From positions 1-64,000 of the forward strand of contig NZ_JBCITM010000020.1 of assembly GCF_039414295.1 (NCBI RefSeq): a stretch of DNA of 64,000 bases. The letters are read 5' to 3'. The notes under the pieces are model-generated. The model saw nothing but the letters and a program-made list of their open reading frames with translations, ran no database searches and had not been told where the DNA came from. This document shows positions 33,428-43,869 of the stretch, in pieces. The stretch's first letter is position 1, and every line of letters begins with the position of its first letter. This DNA is from Anoxynatronum sibiricum. GTDB lineage: Bacteria > Bacillota > Clostridia > Peptostreptococcales > Tindalliaceae. The position numbers were made by a program, and so were the translations under genes.

Positions 33428-36400
33428 TTATGGAGCTATGATGTTTACTCGAAATGCTTGTTTAATTGCAGAATCTGTTCCCATTGTGTACTCAATGGTT
33501 ACATATACAGTATCACCAGCACTTCCCCCGACTATCCCGTCACCTAGAGCTACTTTATTTGTATCGTCGCTGTCAATGACTTGTATTGCCATGAGGTTGT
33601 GTGCATCGAAACCGAGAGCGACTCTGAGTGTGTACTCCACTGCCCACCCGACAGGTATATCAAGGGCGTCTATTGCTGCTACCGCTTTATTCACAGCTAG
33701 TAGACTTATGACTTCTTCGTCGATTGGGGTTATTATCGGATGAGGACCCACCCCTAGAGTGTTGTACTCTAAAATGAAGTAAGCTGAATCAATATTTACA
33801 GCAGACACATTCGGGAATGTCACCAGGAAATCATCGTAAGTCATCTGTATAACCGTTGGGTTTTGTCCGGAGAAGGTGAAGTTTGGCAACGGAATTCTGT
33901 CCATTCCAATAGATATTGCTGAGTCGCCCAGATTGACGCCTTTTGCCTCTAGATCTCCGTACCCAATAGGGTTTGAATCCGCATCTAAGAGGTAAATCGC
34001 AAACCGGATCATCTCACCTACTCTTGATACCGTGAAGCCGTTGTATCCTACTGGGGGTGTGGCGATGGCAAAGAACTCAATATCCTCCAGTATTACCACT
34101 GTAGCCGGGTTATTAAACGATACTGGAGCGCCCAGGTGATTCCAACTAACGAAGGTATATCCACTACCAGGCACCGCTTCCAGCACTACTGAGCTACCCA
34201 CCTCCACGGAATCTCCACTGTTTATTGGATTACCGTTCACTGAAGCTGTTACTGTAGCATTTAACCCAGAGAAAGTTACTGTAGCCATTCCTGGAGGCGG
34301 AGGAGGTGCTGCTAGTGTGTTAGGCGTGAGTGTTAGCGGTCCTGTCAGTGTGATTACTAATGGGTTATTTATATGCTGCCCTACTGGTGCCCCATGCCAA
34401 CTGGAGAAGACTCTACCCGCATTCGGTGTGAATTCGAATACAAGCACTGATCCCTCTTCGTGAGAGCTGTAATTTGCTATCGGGGAGCCATCTTTTGTTG
34501 CGCTGATGGTACCATTTAATGCTGTAAAAATTACTTGGTGTGTGGTGGGGGCGATTGGCGTAAACACAGGGACAACCTCTACATTCTCTTGGATATAGTG
34601 TAGCACAAGTGGTACTTCTGTAGAGTTGCCTTCCTCGAACTCCCAATACGCAAACTCGTATCCTGTGTCTGGTACAGGGGTGAATCGCAACCAGTCATCT
34701 CGTTGTGCGATGAACGGGTTGTCTGTCTGTGGATTATTATTTTGCGTCACTGTTACTGTTCCGCCTGTCACAGATCTAATGGTGATTTCCGCTGGTTCAG
34801 GGTTTATTAATTGGTGCGTGAGCATCACAAACATGTTTGCGTTCATGTTGACAAAGATGTGATCGTCTGTTTCGCCCGACTGCACTAAGCCGTTGATAGT
34901 CCACGCGTACACTTCATATCCAGCGCTTGGCAACGACTCAATCTTAACAATGGAGTTGCCAGGAAGTTCTGTCCCTGAAGCAATTACGTCCCCTGCAGTA
35001 TACCCTGGGACGTTAGCCGCAACAGCTCGAATTGCGCCGGAGTTCTCTGGGTACATATCCAGCATGTACGTCAAGGTATGTGGCCCTGCTGATTGCGGAG
35101 TTGAGAAGTTAGCGACCACATTGTAGTTTTTATCTAGCGATGGAATAGTTACTGTTAATTGATTTGTTACAATTGTGTTGTTAACAGACCACTCTATGAG
35201 CTCTGCACCTGGGCCTGGGATGGCGGTGAATACTACAGTTTCGCCAGCTGGCAATTGCATCGGTGTTGCAATGAACATGCCATCCACAGTAGCAGTTACC
35301 GTCCCGCTTCCTGTTTGGCTAAATGTGACGGTGTAAGTAGTTACGGGTTCTGCATGTGCGGTGATGGTTCTAGTGCCGGTTACCCCACCTGCTGTTGCGG
35401 TTACTGTGATTTGACCTTCACCTGTAGCAGTTAGAAGTCCTCTTGTGGTGATGGTTCCTGGGCCGGTCACTGACCAAGTTACTGCTCTATTTGTAGCATT
35501 AGCCGGTAATACACTTGAGTTCATCTGAAGGGTGCTTCCTACCTGAATTGTTGCTGTTTCGGAAGTCACTGACACTGTACTAACAGCGATGGTTCTGCCT
35601 GGGATCGCCACATCGTCTGAAATATCTGGATCTCTGGACCCGACTACTTCGTTAATGGTACCTTCTCCTCTAACACTGAGGTCTGGGCTGTCATTGCACA
35701 GAAGGTTGACTCGTGATGCGGAGCCCAAGTCTAGAATAGTCCCTCTAGATCCTGGTCTTACATTTAGGGTATCTACCACTGAGTCGTCTGCTACTTGGAT
35801 CAGTAGGTTATCGGACTCTGCTGTTACTGTTCCAAAGTTGCCCTCTAGGATTATTGTTTGTGCTCTGTCGTTAGCGTTTAGGGTTATATTCAACGGCGTG
35901 CTTCCTGTGTATACTACTCTGATGGCTCCACTGGGGGTTCTTTCAACTGTCAGTCCCCTCTGGAACAGCCCTCCCTCGATGTATACACTGTTGGTTCCCC
36001 CACCTCGAACGTGGGTGTGCCCCCTAACTTCTACATCTGTCAACCATACTTCGCCATTGCCAACAGTTGAGGCAATAATTAAGTCTCCAGTAATGTGGTA
36101 ATTCCTTAAGGTTGTGTTGCTGGCCTGCACTACCAGGTTTCCTCTGATGGTCGTGGTAGACCCGGCGGTACCATGCACTCCTGAGGTTCTTAGATAATAT
36201 GTTTGTGCTCTCTCGGAGTAGTCATAGTCTCTGTCGTAATAATCTCTGTCGTTGCTGGTAGAAGTGCTGGTTGAGGGACGTGTTGTTTCCGGTTCTTCCT
36301 GCTCTCTTTCTAGTCTTGGAGCAGGTGTGTAATCCTCTGAAGCAGATGTTGCGTTGTACATCAGAACTTTTTGCAGTACTACGGATGCCTCAGCACGGGT

Positions 36401-36931
36401 CATTGGTGTTCTGGGCTTAAATGAATTGTCTGGGTATCCGGAGAAGATACCTGCAGATACTGCAGCGATTACTCCTTCTCTAGCCCATTCCCTGATTTCC
36501 ATATAATCCGTAAATGCTGGTTGTCCGCCCCTTGGTAGACTGGCTGCCTTGGTCACCATTACAGCTACTTGCTCTCTTGAAATCGGATCGTCTGGACCGA
36601 ACATGCTGTCTGAGTACCCTTTTACGACACCTTGCAGGTGGGCAGTAGATATCGCTGCCCTAGCCCAGTGCGATTGAGTATCTGCGAACACTTTAGATGC
36701 GTCCTGCTGGTACCCCATCACAGAGACCAAGATTGTGGTGAACTCGGCACGGGTGATTGGATTATCTGGTCGGAAAGTTCCGTCCGGATACCCATTAATT
36801 GCACCCCTAGCCATCATCTCTCTGACTACGTTTTCTGCCCAGTGTCCTTTCAGATCACTGGCCGCAAACGAGGTCAGCGGTGCTAGTAGTAACGCTAGCA
36901 CCAGTAGTACTGCTACAATTTTTTTTGTCAA
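33428..36931 (-). CDS. S-layer-type surface protein: three SLH domains, beta-helix and Ig/InlB-like repeats
   Basis: 1167 residues, TTG start with AAGGAGG 7 bases upstream. A Sec signal peptide (KKIVAVLLVLALLLAPLTSF) precedes three SLH domains at ~25-70, 85-130 and 145-190 (DLKGHWAENVVREMMARGAI, GYPDGTFRPDNPITRAEF). SLH domains bind pyruvylated secondary cell-wall polymers. A low-complexity Ser/Thr/Asp/Tyr linker (~200-240) leads to a beta-helix-like region (~250-440). A Big_2-type Ig domain follows (~450-540, VLPANATNRAVTWSV), then several divergent InlB-B-like repeats (YTVTFSQTGSGTVTATVDG, GYEFAYWEFEEG, GYTFVSWN). It should be exported and displayed on the cell surface. Function as S-layer component or adhesin is inferred. 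Confidence 0.87.
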   Translation of the reverse strand: MTKKIVAVLLVLALLLAPLTSFAASDLKGHWAENVVREMMARGAINGYPDGTFRPDNPITRAEFTTILVSVMGYQQDASKVFADTQSHWARAAISTAHLQGVVKGYSDSMFGPDDPISREQVAVMVTKAASLPRGGQPAFTDYMEIREWAREGVIAAVSAGIFSGYPDNSFKPRTPMTRAEASVVLQKVLMYNATSASEDYTPAPRLEREQEEPETTRPSTSTSTSNDRDYYDRDYDYSERAQTYYLRTSGVHGTAGSTTTIRGNLVVQASNTTLRNYHITGDLIIASTVGNGEVWLTDVEVRGHTHVRGGGTNSVYIEGGLFQRGLTVERTPSGAIRVVYTGSTPLNITLNANDRAQTIILEGNFGTVTAESDNLLIQVADDSVVDTLNVRPGSRGTILDLGSASRVNLLCNDSPDLSVRGEGTINEVVGSRDPDISDDVAIPGRTIAVSTVSVTSETATIQVGSTLQMNSSVLPANATNRAVTWSVTGPGTITTRGLLTATGEGQITVTATAGGVTGTRTITAHAEPVTTYTVTFSQTGSGTVTATVDGMFIATPMQLPAGETVVFTAIPGPGAELIEWSVNNTIVTNQLTVTIPSLDKNYNVVANFSTPQSAGPHTLTYMLDMYPENSGAIRAVAANVPGYTAGDVIASGTELPGNSIVKIESLPSAGYEVYAWTINGLVQSGETDDHIFVNMNANMFVMLTHQLINPEPAEITIRSVTGGTVTVTQNNNPQTDNPFIAQRDDWLRFTPVPDTGYEFAYWEFEEGNSTEVPLVLHYIQENVEVVPVFTPIAPTTHQVIFTALNGTISATKDGSPIANYSSHEEGSVLVFEFTPNAGRVFSSWHGAPVGQHINNPLVITLTGPLTLTPNTLAAPPPPPGMATVTFSGLNATVTASVNGNPINSGDSVEVGSSVVLEAVPGSGYTFVSWNHLGAPVSFNNPATVVILEDIEFFAIATPPVGYNGFTVSRVGEMIRFAIYLLDADSNPIGYGDLEAKGVNLGDSAISIGMDRIPLPNFTFSGQNPTVIQMTYDDFLVTFPNVSAVNIDSAYFILEYNTLGVGPHPIITPIDEEVISLLAVNKAVAAIDALDIPVGWAVEYTLRVALGFDAHNLMAIQVIDSDDTNKVALGDGIVGGSAGDTVYVTIEYTMGTDSAIKQAFRVNIIAP

Positions 36932-37036
36932 ACCTATTCCTCCTTTTCAACTATTTGGGCCTGTATCATCAGTGCATCGCGGCCAGTCAATGCATAACAG
37001 CCGCTAGAAAGGGGCCTATTTTCAACTCTTATCCAA

Positions 37037-37395
37037 TCCCCCTAAAATGAACCCATAGGGTGAGACACAAGCAGATAGGCCCCCTAAAATGAGACACCAA
37101 ACACATGTTAGAATCTGCCTTACAGTTTGATTTCTACCGATGGCAGACACCCTTGGTTATATTGGTTATAGTATTGCTCAGGGCTTAGATAACCCAAGCT
37201 GCCATGGATACGGACTTTGTTATAGTACTTCACATACCGGTCAAGCTGCTCCACCGCTTCCTGAAATGTTTCGAAGGTCATCTGTTCAAGAAAATCATCT
37301 TCAAGGATGCTGTGATATGCCTCGATGTAAGCATTCATATTCGGGGTTTTGGGAGGGATTCTTTCATGCACGATGTCCAGCCTTTCCAATAGCAT
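37037..37395 (-). pseudogene. IS3-family transposase fragment
   Basis: The 91-codon frame at 37120-37395 encodes the end of an IS3-type OrfB integrase core: IPPKTPNMNAYIEAYHSILE with the catalytic glutamate in IEAYHSILEDD, then YVKYYNKVRIHGSLGYLSPE. The upstream DDE residues and OrfA are gone. CCCCTAAAATGA occurs twice downstream (about 37040 and 37081), probably marking the element's end. It separates the S-layer-type gene from the amidase gene. Confidence 0.8.
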
Positions 37396-37443
37396 TTTCC
37401 AAGAATCCGTACTCGCGGCCTCATGAGCAATTCGGCGTTAAGC

Positions 37444-38358
37444 TTAAGGACTTGTCTCTTCAACGACTTCGTCTTTCATTAAAAATTCTTCTATTGCGTC
37501 TGCGGTAATATTCATTAACTTCCTCTGGTATAAAAAATCTGACATCATTTTATCTTCTTCGGGATTTGTCATGAAACCCATTTCAAGCAAAAACACCGGC
37601 ACTTCTGACCAATTAAATCCAGATATATCACTACGCTTGCTGAGTGGACTGCTAAGTAAATGTATTCCTTCTCCGTCTAAATGCTCAAGCAGTATCATTG
37701 CTGCTTTTTTACTTGCACTGTACACACCAGGCGTTGGATGACTCTCATCGGGTATCAGCACATGCGCTCCCCTAATAGACTGGTTAGACGCTCCATCCGC
37801 GTGAATTCGCACAAAAAGATCTGCCCCGAAATTGTTTGCAATTTCAGCTCTCTCTTTATTGCTGATATTTACTTCATTCGTTGTTCGCGTCATCAATACT
37901 TTGATACCTTTTTCTTCTAACAACTCTTTCAGTAGGATACTTGCCTGTAGGTTGAGTTCATATTCCATTGTCTGGGTGTGTACACCTTTTGTTCCTTGAC
38001 TCACTTTAATCTTCATTTCTGATGTGTTTGGTCCAATCCTTTCATGCTCATAATTTGCAATAGCTTGATGTCCCGGATCAATGCAAACGATGTATGATGC
38101 TTCTGAATTTGTATCGTTTGTGATCGTGTTGTCAGGTTCATCCTCCGGTGCGCGAGGAGCAGTCCCGGTAAGCATTGTATTGTTAATGATCTTGATATCG
38201 GTGGCATTTTCAGTCGAGCATGTATTGTCTGCAGTTGTCTGCGAACTTTGCTGTGAAGTTACCTGTGAAGTTACCTGTTCTTTTCGAATATCAACAACTG
38301 ACACTCCCAACGCAATCGCTACCAGAATAACGATTAAAGATAATAACCTATTTTTCAT
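37444..38358 (-). CDS. N-acetylmuramoyl-L-alanine amidase (Amidase_3)
   Basis: 304 residues with an N-terminal membrane/signal segment (LLSLIVILVAIALGVSVVDI), a Ser/Thr-rich linker to ~85, and an Amidase_3 zinc domain. VCIDPGHQ carries the first zinc His, YELNLQ the Glu, FVRIHADGA the second His and FLLEMGFMTNPEED the catalytic Glu. It cleaves the lactyl amide bond between MurNAc and the stem peptide, outside the cell. Its ATG abuts the stop of the upstream SLH/MORN lipoprotein gene with no gap, so the two are an operon. Probably involved in wall remodelling needed for surface-protein display. Confidence 0.88.
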   Translation of the reverse strand: MKNRLLSLIVILVAIALGVSVVDIRKEQVTSQVTSQQSSQTTADNTCSTENATDIKIINNTMLTGTAPRAPEDEPDNTITNDTNSEASYIVCIDPGHQAIANYEHERIGPNTSEMKIKVSQGTKGVHTQTMEYELNLQASILLKELLEEKGIKVLMTRTTNEVNISNKERAEIANNFGADLFVRIHADGASNQSIRGAHVLIPDESHPTPGVYSASKKAAMILLEHLDGEGIHLLSSPLSKRSDISGFNWSEVPVFLLEMGFMTNPEEDKMMSDFLYQRKLMNITADAIEEFLMKDEVVEETSP

Positions 38359-41300
38359 TTACTCCGACCTACTTTTTTCGTATTCTAGGATGAACTCAGC
38401 GTTCTTTTTCTCAATGTCCGATAAGAGATCTTCTCTGTAACTATCATTTATGGAATACCATTCTTTTTGTTTGAAGTATTGTTGCAAATCCTCGGATTTA
38501 AAAGCGTACCCGTGTCTTGCAAAAATTTCATTTCGAGCCAATCTTAATTCTTCCATTGTTAATGACTCTATATCAGCTGTACCAAGCAGCTTCTGATGAC
38601 TGTTGGGCAAGATATATTGCGACTGAATTTCGGGTCCAGCCTGATTGTTGATGGCATCAAAGTTCGCCATTCCACCATATATTTTTTGATAGAGTTTATC
38701 GACAAATACTGCAGCTTCAGCACGTGTGACCACTTCTCTTGGCTTAAAACTGGTTTTTCCATCAATTTCGATAATCCCCTGTTGAAATACTAAGGGTATC
38801 TGTCTGATGGCATACTCAGAAAAATCTTTTATATCATCAAACGGTAGGTAATATTGGCTGTTTTCAGGGTATAAATATTTTCTTTTCTCGTGCAATGCTC
38901 TAGCCCCAATACTTATCAGCTGTTCTCGAATGATTGGTTCGTCTCCTCTAAATGTTCCATCATCATATCCGCTAACAATATCCGCCTCCTCGGCTGATGC
39001 AATATGGGCATACTCGAACAAGTTCTTGGGTACGTCCGTAAAGGATGCCTCTGCGTTGCGATCAAGCACAAAGAATACATTAATCATTGCGACTGCAAAT
39101 TCTGCCCTGGTCAGTGGTTTGTCTGGTTCAAAGAGCATGTCCGTTCTTCCTTGGATAATTCCAGTGGTAGCCATCCTTTCAATCGCTTCTCGATCCTCGT
39201 CATCCAAATCTTCAAGATCCTTGAAATTCATCCTATTTTCTTGAATTTTGTATTCTCCCGAGTCTCTAATTTCTGTCTGTATGCTTTGCTCTTCCAAATT
39301 GTATAGCCCGCCTATATTCCTATAGTCATTCTCTATTTTGAAAAAGAGGCTTACGTTTTCCTTGTGAATATCCACGGGTATATTTATCCTAAGACTTTTC
39401 ACCAAAGATTGAATCCGACTTCTGCTTTGATCCATAAATTCCACACGAATCTTTCCACTTTCAACATCCTCAGGTTTTACAGTAATTCTTAATGACTGTT
39501 TATCTGACAGATTTTCCTGAACAAAATCATCGTCTATGAAGAAAGTGTATCTGCCCACCAATAATTGGATCCCGTAATGTTCATTCACCAAGTCGGCAAT
39601 CGATTGATCCAGTTGAATTTCAAAATCATATTGGTGATTCACCCAAGCCACACGATGCTTGCTCCAAAATTGAGGCGTTCTGATCAATTGTACGTTGGGA
39701 TCTGACAATACTTCCTTCACAAGGCTTCTGAATATTTCCATCGCATTGTTGTCGGCTTTGCTAAGTACTTCGATGTTCACCGACACTTGATTCACAAGCG
39801 CTACATTCTGCACGAACGGAATACGCCCATAAAAGCAACTCTGATATAGGCGCTCCATATCCTGAATCAGCCATTGCATCAAGGTGGCATCTTTTTTTTG
39901 TTCTGTTGTTAAGTTCAGATAGACATTTTCCAGTGCTTCCATCACTACTTCGAAATCTATTTTTCTTCCCTGCTGTTGCAAGTCTTTTATAATGCCATCT
40001 TCCATGTACAGGCCAAAATTAGATAGATGGTGATTTATTGAAACTTCGCTAGGCCTTGTAGGCAGATTTAAGTTCCTATTGGTAAGACCCCACGACTGAC
40101 TCAAAAGATACTCATAAGCTAGATTCCCTTCTCTCCATTCAATCGATGACATGTTTGTGTGCTCATCATATGATGTGCTTGTGGTAGACTGATACACATC
40201 CTTAAAGAATCTATCTCCCTTAAATTCGTAAGTTGCAACTCTTGTTCCAAACGTGCGGCTATTGCCTCCCTGAAAGTGAACATAATAATAGATCATCAAA
40301 TTTCCATTGTGTTCAGTCAGGTATAACCGGTCAGGCATCATCAAGTCTCTAAACTCGCTCTCCATTTGACTATATAGATTTGAAGATTCAACGGGATAAA
40401 GCAACAGTCTATCCTTTAGAAACCCGTAGACCATAAGTCCAATATCATCATATACCTCGCTATACCCATCAACTGGGTTAGCTGATGGAAGAACTATTAA
40501 TTCCGTATCCCCATTGCCATTTAGATCCATAAAAACAAAGTGTTCAGCTTCATCAATCTCCAAAATCATTTTCTCTTGGCTATCGATAGCATAGATAGAA
40601 AACTTCGCATCATATCTCCCTTGATGCTCGATTACAAAAACCGTAATTCCATTGATATGATAGATATTCACGGGTTTATGGTACCCATTAAACCATAGTT
40701 CATCTTGAAGATAATTCTGCCGCTTATAATTTTTAACTTCTCTTTCTAAATAGAGTGAATACATGTCCATGAATCCAAAGCTATAAGGGTACCTTCCATA
40801 CTGAGATTCAGGCTCATATCTATCGAGAATATATCGATTAAAAGATCTTGTATCCCATACAGGTGCTGCAACTCGCAACCCTTCGCGAAAACCGTTCATC
40901 ATTCCTTCCTCAGATGGTAATATAATCGGGCGTATCGCAAGAAGGTCACCGTTTGCGTTTTTAAAAGAATAAAGAAATCGCTTGTTTTCGTTAATCGCTT
41001 CAGCTGTTACAGGATCATAAACCCACTTGTTTTCAAAGAACTCACTTCTTCGCTTTAAGTATTCATTGCTTGGTTCCACCTGTTCACCCGTGTCAATGTC
41101 AATGTAGGTATCCAGTTCATCGTTAGCCACTCCTATGCCTTCAAAAATTTCTGCTACTTCCCATATTTCCATGCCATCCAACAGCGGGTAATCTGCCAGC
41201 GCGGCCACTTTATTCCCCATCGTATCAATCAGCCACTTTGCCCCGTCTTTTTCAACAAGAGTTACACCGTCTTGAAATTCCAATATAAACTGTGAAGCAG

Positions 41301-41907
41301 GCTCAAAGATCGGCGAAATAACAAAGTCGCCTTTTCGATTAATAAAGCCCCATCCGTCGCTGGCTTTATCGTAGGTAAAAGAGAGTCCTTCAGAAAAACC
41401 AACGGACCAACCAAACTGTGGTGGTATTGCGTAGACCCCCTTGTATAAGTAACCTTCCTCTATTTCTGAGGAACCATCATTTTTTTTAATGGAATAATGT
41501 CCCTGAATCGGGTCTCCCTTTTCCCATATGCCTTGATAAAATGAAGACTCTCCATCAAGATAGAATGTCCCTTGGCCATGCATTTTGTCTGACTCCCATT
41601 CTCCTTCATAGATCTTAACTCCATCCACATCATAATAAGATCCAGTTCCATTTCTCATGCCGTTTTTCAGCATTCCACGATACTCTTGCCCTGTAAAGTA
41701 CCTTATCGTTGCTTCACCTGATAATGTATGATGATCGAACTCGTCATCCAGTTGAATGAGCATGCCATTTAAAGTCACTCGTGGCATATGGTTTTCAGTG
41801 GCATTGTCAAATGCCTTGCTATCATTATATTTTTTTTGATTTGAACAGCCTGAAATCAAAATAGCTACGATCAACAGTACCACAATTTTATATGACGGTT
41901 GTTTCAT
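38359..41907 (-). CDS. Lipoprotein with MORN, WG-like, SLH and YARHG domains
   Basis: 1182 residues, GGGGGAG before the ATG. The lipobox LISGCSN near residue 21 predicts lipid anchoring. MORN repeats at ~70-145 (YRGMLKNGMRNGTGSYY, YEGEWESDKMHGQGTFYLDG) are followed by WG/KWG-like repeats at ~165-240 (WGFINRKGDFVISPIFEPAS). A long unclassified region with FG-GAP-like strands (FVFMDLNGNGDTELIVLPS) spans ~250-880. Three SLH domains lie at ~910-1100 (DMLFEPDKPLTRAEFAVAMI). The C-terminus is a YARHG domain (LRLARNEIFARHGYAFKSED). Having both a lipid anchor and wall-polymer-binding SLH domains would bridge membrane and wall. Encoded directly upstream of the amidase. Confidence 0.82.
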   Translation of the reverse strand: MKQPSYKIVVLLIVAILISGCSNQKKYNDSKAFDNATENHMPRVTLNGMLIQLDDEFDHHTLSGEATIRYFTGQEYRGMLKNGMRNGTGSYYDVDGVKIYEGEWESDKMHGQGTFYLDGESSFYQGIWEKGDPIQGHYSIKKNDGSSEIEEGYLYKGVYAIPPQFGWSVGFSEGLSFTYDKASDGWGFINRKGDFVISPIFEPASQFILEFQDGVTLVEKDGAKWLIDTMGNKVAALADYPLLDGMEIWEVAEIFEGIGVANDELDTYIDIDTGEQVEPSNEYLKRRSEFFENKWVYDPVTAEAINENKRFLYSFKNANGDLLAIRPIILPSEEGMMNGFREGLRVAAPVWDTRSFNRYILDRYEPESQYGRYPYSFGFMDMYSLYLEREVKNYKRQNYLQDELWFNGYHKPVNIYHINGITVFVIEHQGRYDAKFSIYAIDSQEKMILEIDEAEHFVFMDLNGNGDTELIVLPSANPVDGYSEVYDDIGLMVYGFLKDRLLLYPVESSNLYSQMESEFRDLMMPDRLYLTEHNGNLMIYYYVHFQGGNSRTFGTRVATYEFKGDRFFKDVYQSTTSTSYDEHTNMSSIEWREGNLAYEYLLSQSWGLTNRNLNLPTRPSEVSINHHLSNFGLYMEDGIIKDLQQQGRKIDFEVVMEALENVYLNLTTEQKKDATLMQWLIQDMERLYQSCFYGRIPFVQNVALVNQVSVNIEVLSKADNNAMEIFRSLVKEVLSDPNVQLIRTPQFWSKHRVAWVNHQYDFEIQLDQSIADLVNEHYGIQLLVGRYTFFIDDDFVQENLSDKQSLRITVKPEDVESGKIRVEFMDQSRSRIQSLVKSLRINIPVDIHKENVSLFFKIENDYRNIGGLYNLEEQSIQTEIRDSGEYKIQENRMNFKDLEDLDDEDREAIERMATTGIIQGRTDMLFEPDKPLTRAEFAVAMINVFFVLDRNAEASFTDVPKNLFEYAHIASAEEADIVSGYDDGTFRGDEPIIREQLISIGARALHEKRKYLYPENSQYYLPFDDIKDFSEYAIRQIPLVFQQGIIEIDGKTSFKPREVVTRAEAAVFVDKLYQKIYGGMANFDAINNQAGPEIQSQYILPNSHQKLLGTADIESLTMEELRLARNEIFARHGYAFKSEDLQQYFKQKEWYSINDSYREDLLSDIEKKNAEFILEYEKSRSE

Positions 41908-42560
41908 ATCGATCTCCCCCGTTTTATGTAGATTTCAATTATTTTACCCGAGCAAAATGATGATTGGAATGGCAACCCTTTTTTGAACAAAAAAGATAAG
42001 GAGCATGTCCAATAGTAAAAACCCAAGTCAAGTTCAGTAATTCACTCCCACCCACCCAGAAAGTGAATTGTAACCGTCTGACGTCATGGTGTAATTGAAA
42101 GATGAGCCCTTGAAACCAGTACTCAGGCATTTAAATGGGCCAACCTGTTCCCAGTTCGGCCAGCTGGGTAGAAACTGTCCGGGAACACAAAAAACCGGTG
42201 ATCATGGGTTGATACCGGTTCATTAGCATGTCAAATGAAGGGGGTGTCCCCTCTATGTGGATGTTACGCGGACTGGTCATTTGGTCGATCCTGCTCATAC
42301 GATCGGCTCCCTGTGGTGTGAACAAGGTGGCTGTTAACTATCATCCATTGTACCTAAATGATCATTATCCTGCAATAGGGGATCCCTTGGTTTTCACAGA
42401 TTTTTCAAGGCTTTACACCGGTAATAATGTATCTGCAGTTATATTTCACGATCTGCCTGATCGCAGGGTCTTTTGGGGTTGAAGAAAATATTTTTGGTGT
42501 CAACATAAACGCCCATCGTTTTTATTGCCAGCACGATGGGCCAATCAATGTTTTTGTTTC
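41908..42560. other. Gene-poor region, no supportable gene
   Basis: About 650 bp between the SLH/MORN gene and the next ORF. Short open frames exist on both strands but none has a convincing ribosome-binding site, conserved motif or codon pattern. Probably decayed plasmid or IS sequence marking the junction between the envelope block and the plasmid backbone. Confidence 0.5.
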
Positions 42561-43061
42561 CTATAACCCCTTCACAAGCAGCTCCCAAATCCGCTCCGGG
42601 TCTTTCATCTCTTTCTCCTGGGTCATATTTAGCACCAATCCGGTGATGAGCCGGTCAAAGGCGTCCAGTACCTGGTCCAGTGGAGCATGAAATCGGTGAA
42701 CCTTAGTACTTTTTTCCAGGAACACGCTTACTTCTTCCTCCATGGGGGAAAGCCAGCTGGTGATGGACAGTGCTTCTTCGCTGTCTTCCACTTCCGAGAA
42801 ATACCGGTCTTTTAAGAGCAGCACCATCTGGTCCGGCTGTGCCTTCTGCAGGGCCATAATGGCCATATAAAGGTGCTTCAGCTTCCCTTTCATGGTGTTG
42901 TCCTGACAGGTGGCCATGGCTTCTTGATCACCCATCCTATTCAATATGAACTTTGGGATAGGAAAGCCCATCAGCAGTTGGTTATTTTGAATCGTTTTAA
43001 AGATGATACCCAATATCGCAGGGGGTTTTTTATTATCCATGAACTCGTCAAATAACGGCAA
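42561..43061 (-). CDS. Uncharacterised helical protein, possibly a TetR C-terminal domain
   Basis: 166 residues, all-helical in character. The end (VLDAFDRLITGLVLNMTQEK, DPERIWELLVKGL) resembles the C-terminal ligand/dimer domain of TetR-type regulators, but no helix-turn-helix precedes it. A weak TetR-like HTH remnant lies on the same strand at 43671-43868, separated by a plus-strand polymerase fragment. It may be a truncated regulator or an unrelated protein. Confidence 0.4.
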   Translation of the reverse strand: MPLFDEFMDNKKPPAILGIIFKTIQNNQLLMGFPIPKFILNRMGDQEAMATCQDNTMKGKLKHLYMAIMALQKAQPDQMVLLLKDRYFSEVEDSEEALSITSWLSPMEEEVSVFLEKSTKVHRFHAPLDQVLDAFDRLITGLVLNMTQEKEMKDPERIWELLVKGL

Positions 43062-43070
43062 TACCTCCCA

Positions 43071-43451
43071 GTGGTTTCTGTGACTAACCGCAATCAGGAG
43101 CTCCTTTCATACCGTCGCCAGAGGGCGCTGGATACCCCGACAGATATCACCACCCATCTCTGGCAGCATGCCTGCCGGCTGTTTGATGAAGTCTGGAAAG
43201 GAGATCCTATACGTCACCTGGGGGTGCATGTGTCGGAACTGTGCAGTAATGATTTCTGTCAGCTCACTATTTTTGACAGGGACGTTGATCGGCTCTGCCG
43301 CATTGACCGGACCATTGATCACTTGCGGGATCGATTTGGCACGGATGCTGTTTTCAGGGGATGTTTTGCCCATTCCCCCATTCGGCCCATGATGGGCGGG
43401 GTTCTCCAGGACCAGGAGGAGGCATATCCCATGATGTCCAGTTATCTGTAG
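43071..43451 (+). pseudogene. Y-family DNA polymerase (UvrX/DinB-like) C-terminal fragment
   Basis: The frame contains RRQRALDTPTDITTHLWQHA, then WKGDPIRHLGVHVSELCSND and CQLTIFDRDVDRLCRIDRTI. These match the little-finger domain and tail of plasmid-borne UvrX/ImpB-type lesion-bypass polymerases. The ~300 N-terminal residues with the catalytic palm are missing, so it cannot be active. Confidence 0.75.
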
Positions 43452-43670
43452 CACTACGCAGTGCTGTCCACTCCTTTACTTGAATTTTTCTGGATGTTCT
43501 GAAGCAGCACGTGTCATACCCAACGGTTGAAACCCGGCTGCTTATCAACGATGACTCTATCAAAATTGAAAGACGATTTTTCCCAGCATATTTCTTATTT
43601 TTAGGAAAAAGCGTTCTTCAATTTATTTTTTTGAGCTTGACTTAGCTTCCTATCACTTCTTTTGTCATCC

Positions 43671-43868
43671 TCATGAATGTTTTCTGTGGTTTGTTGCATC
43701 TTCTGGGGTTTCTTTCAGGCTGGTAGCGACGTCTTCCGCCAGTGTGTGGTGCCGGGCTTTCCTGGAACTGAAACGGTAGTAGAAAGAAGCGTGATTCCTC
43801 TTGCTTCACAGATATCCCTGATGGTAATGTTGGTGTCGTCTTTTTGACAAACTGTGTCCAATAAAGAT
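43671..43868 (-). pseudogene. Frameshifted helix-turn-helix gene remnant
   Basis: One frame reads KSLLDTVCQKDDTNITIRDI CEARGI (two pieces of one run). After a one-base shift another frame reads HASFYYRFSSRKARHHTLAE and ends TNHRKHS plus stop. Together they resemble a TetR-like or plasmid HTH (ITIxxICExxGIxxASFYxxF). Assignment is tentative. Confidence 0.35.
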
Positions 43869-43869
43869 T

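Noticed and set aside
41908..42560. Short frames with possible IS-like text
   Set aside because: No terminal repeats, catalytic motif or start signals could be identified.
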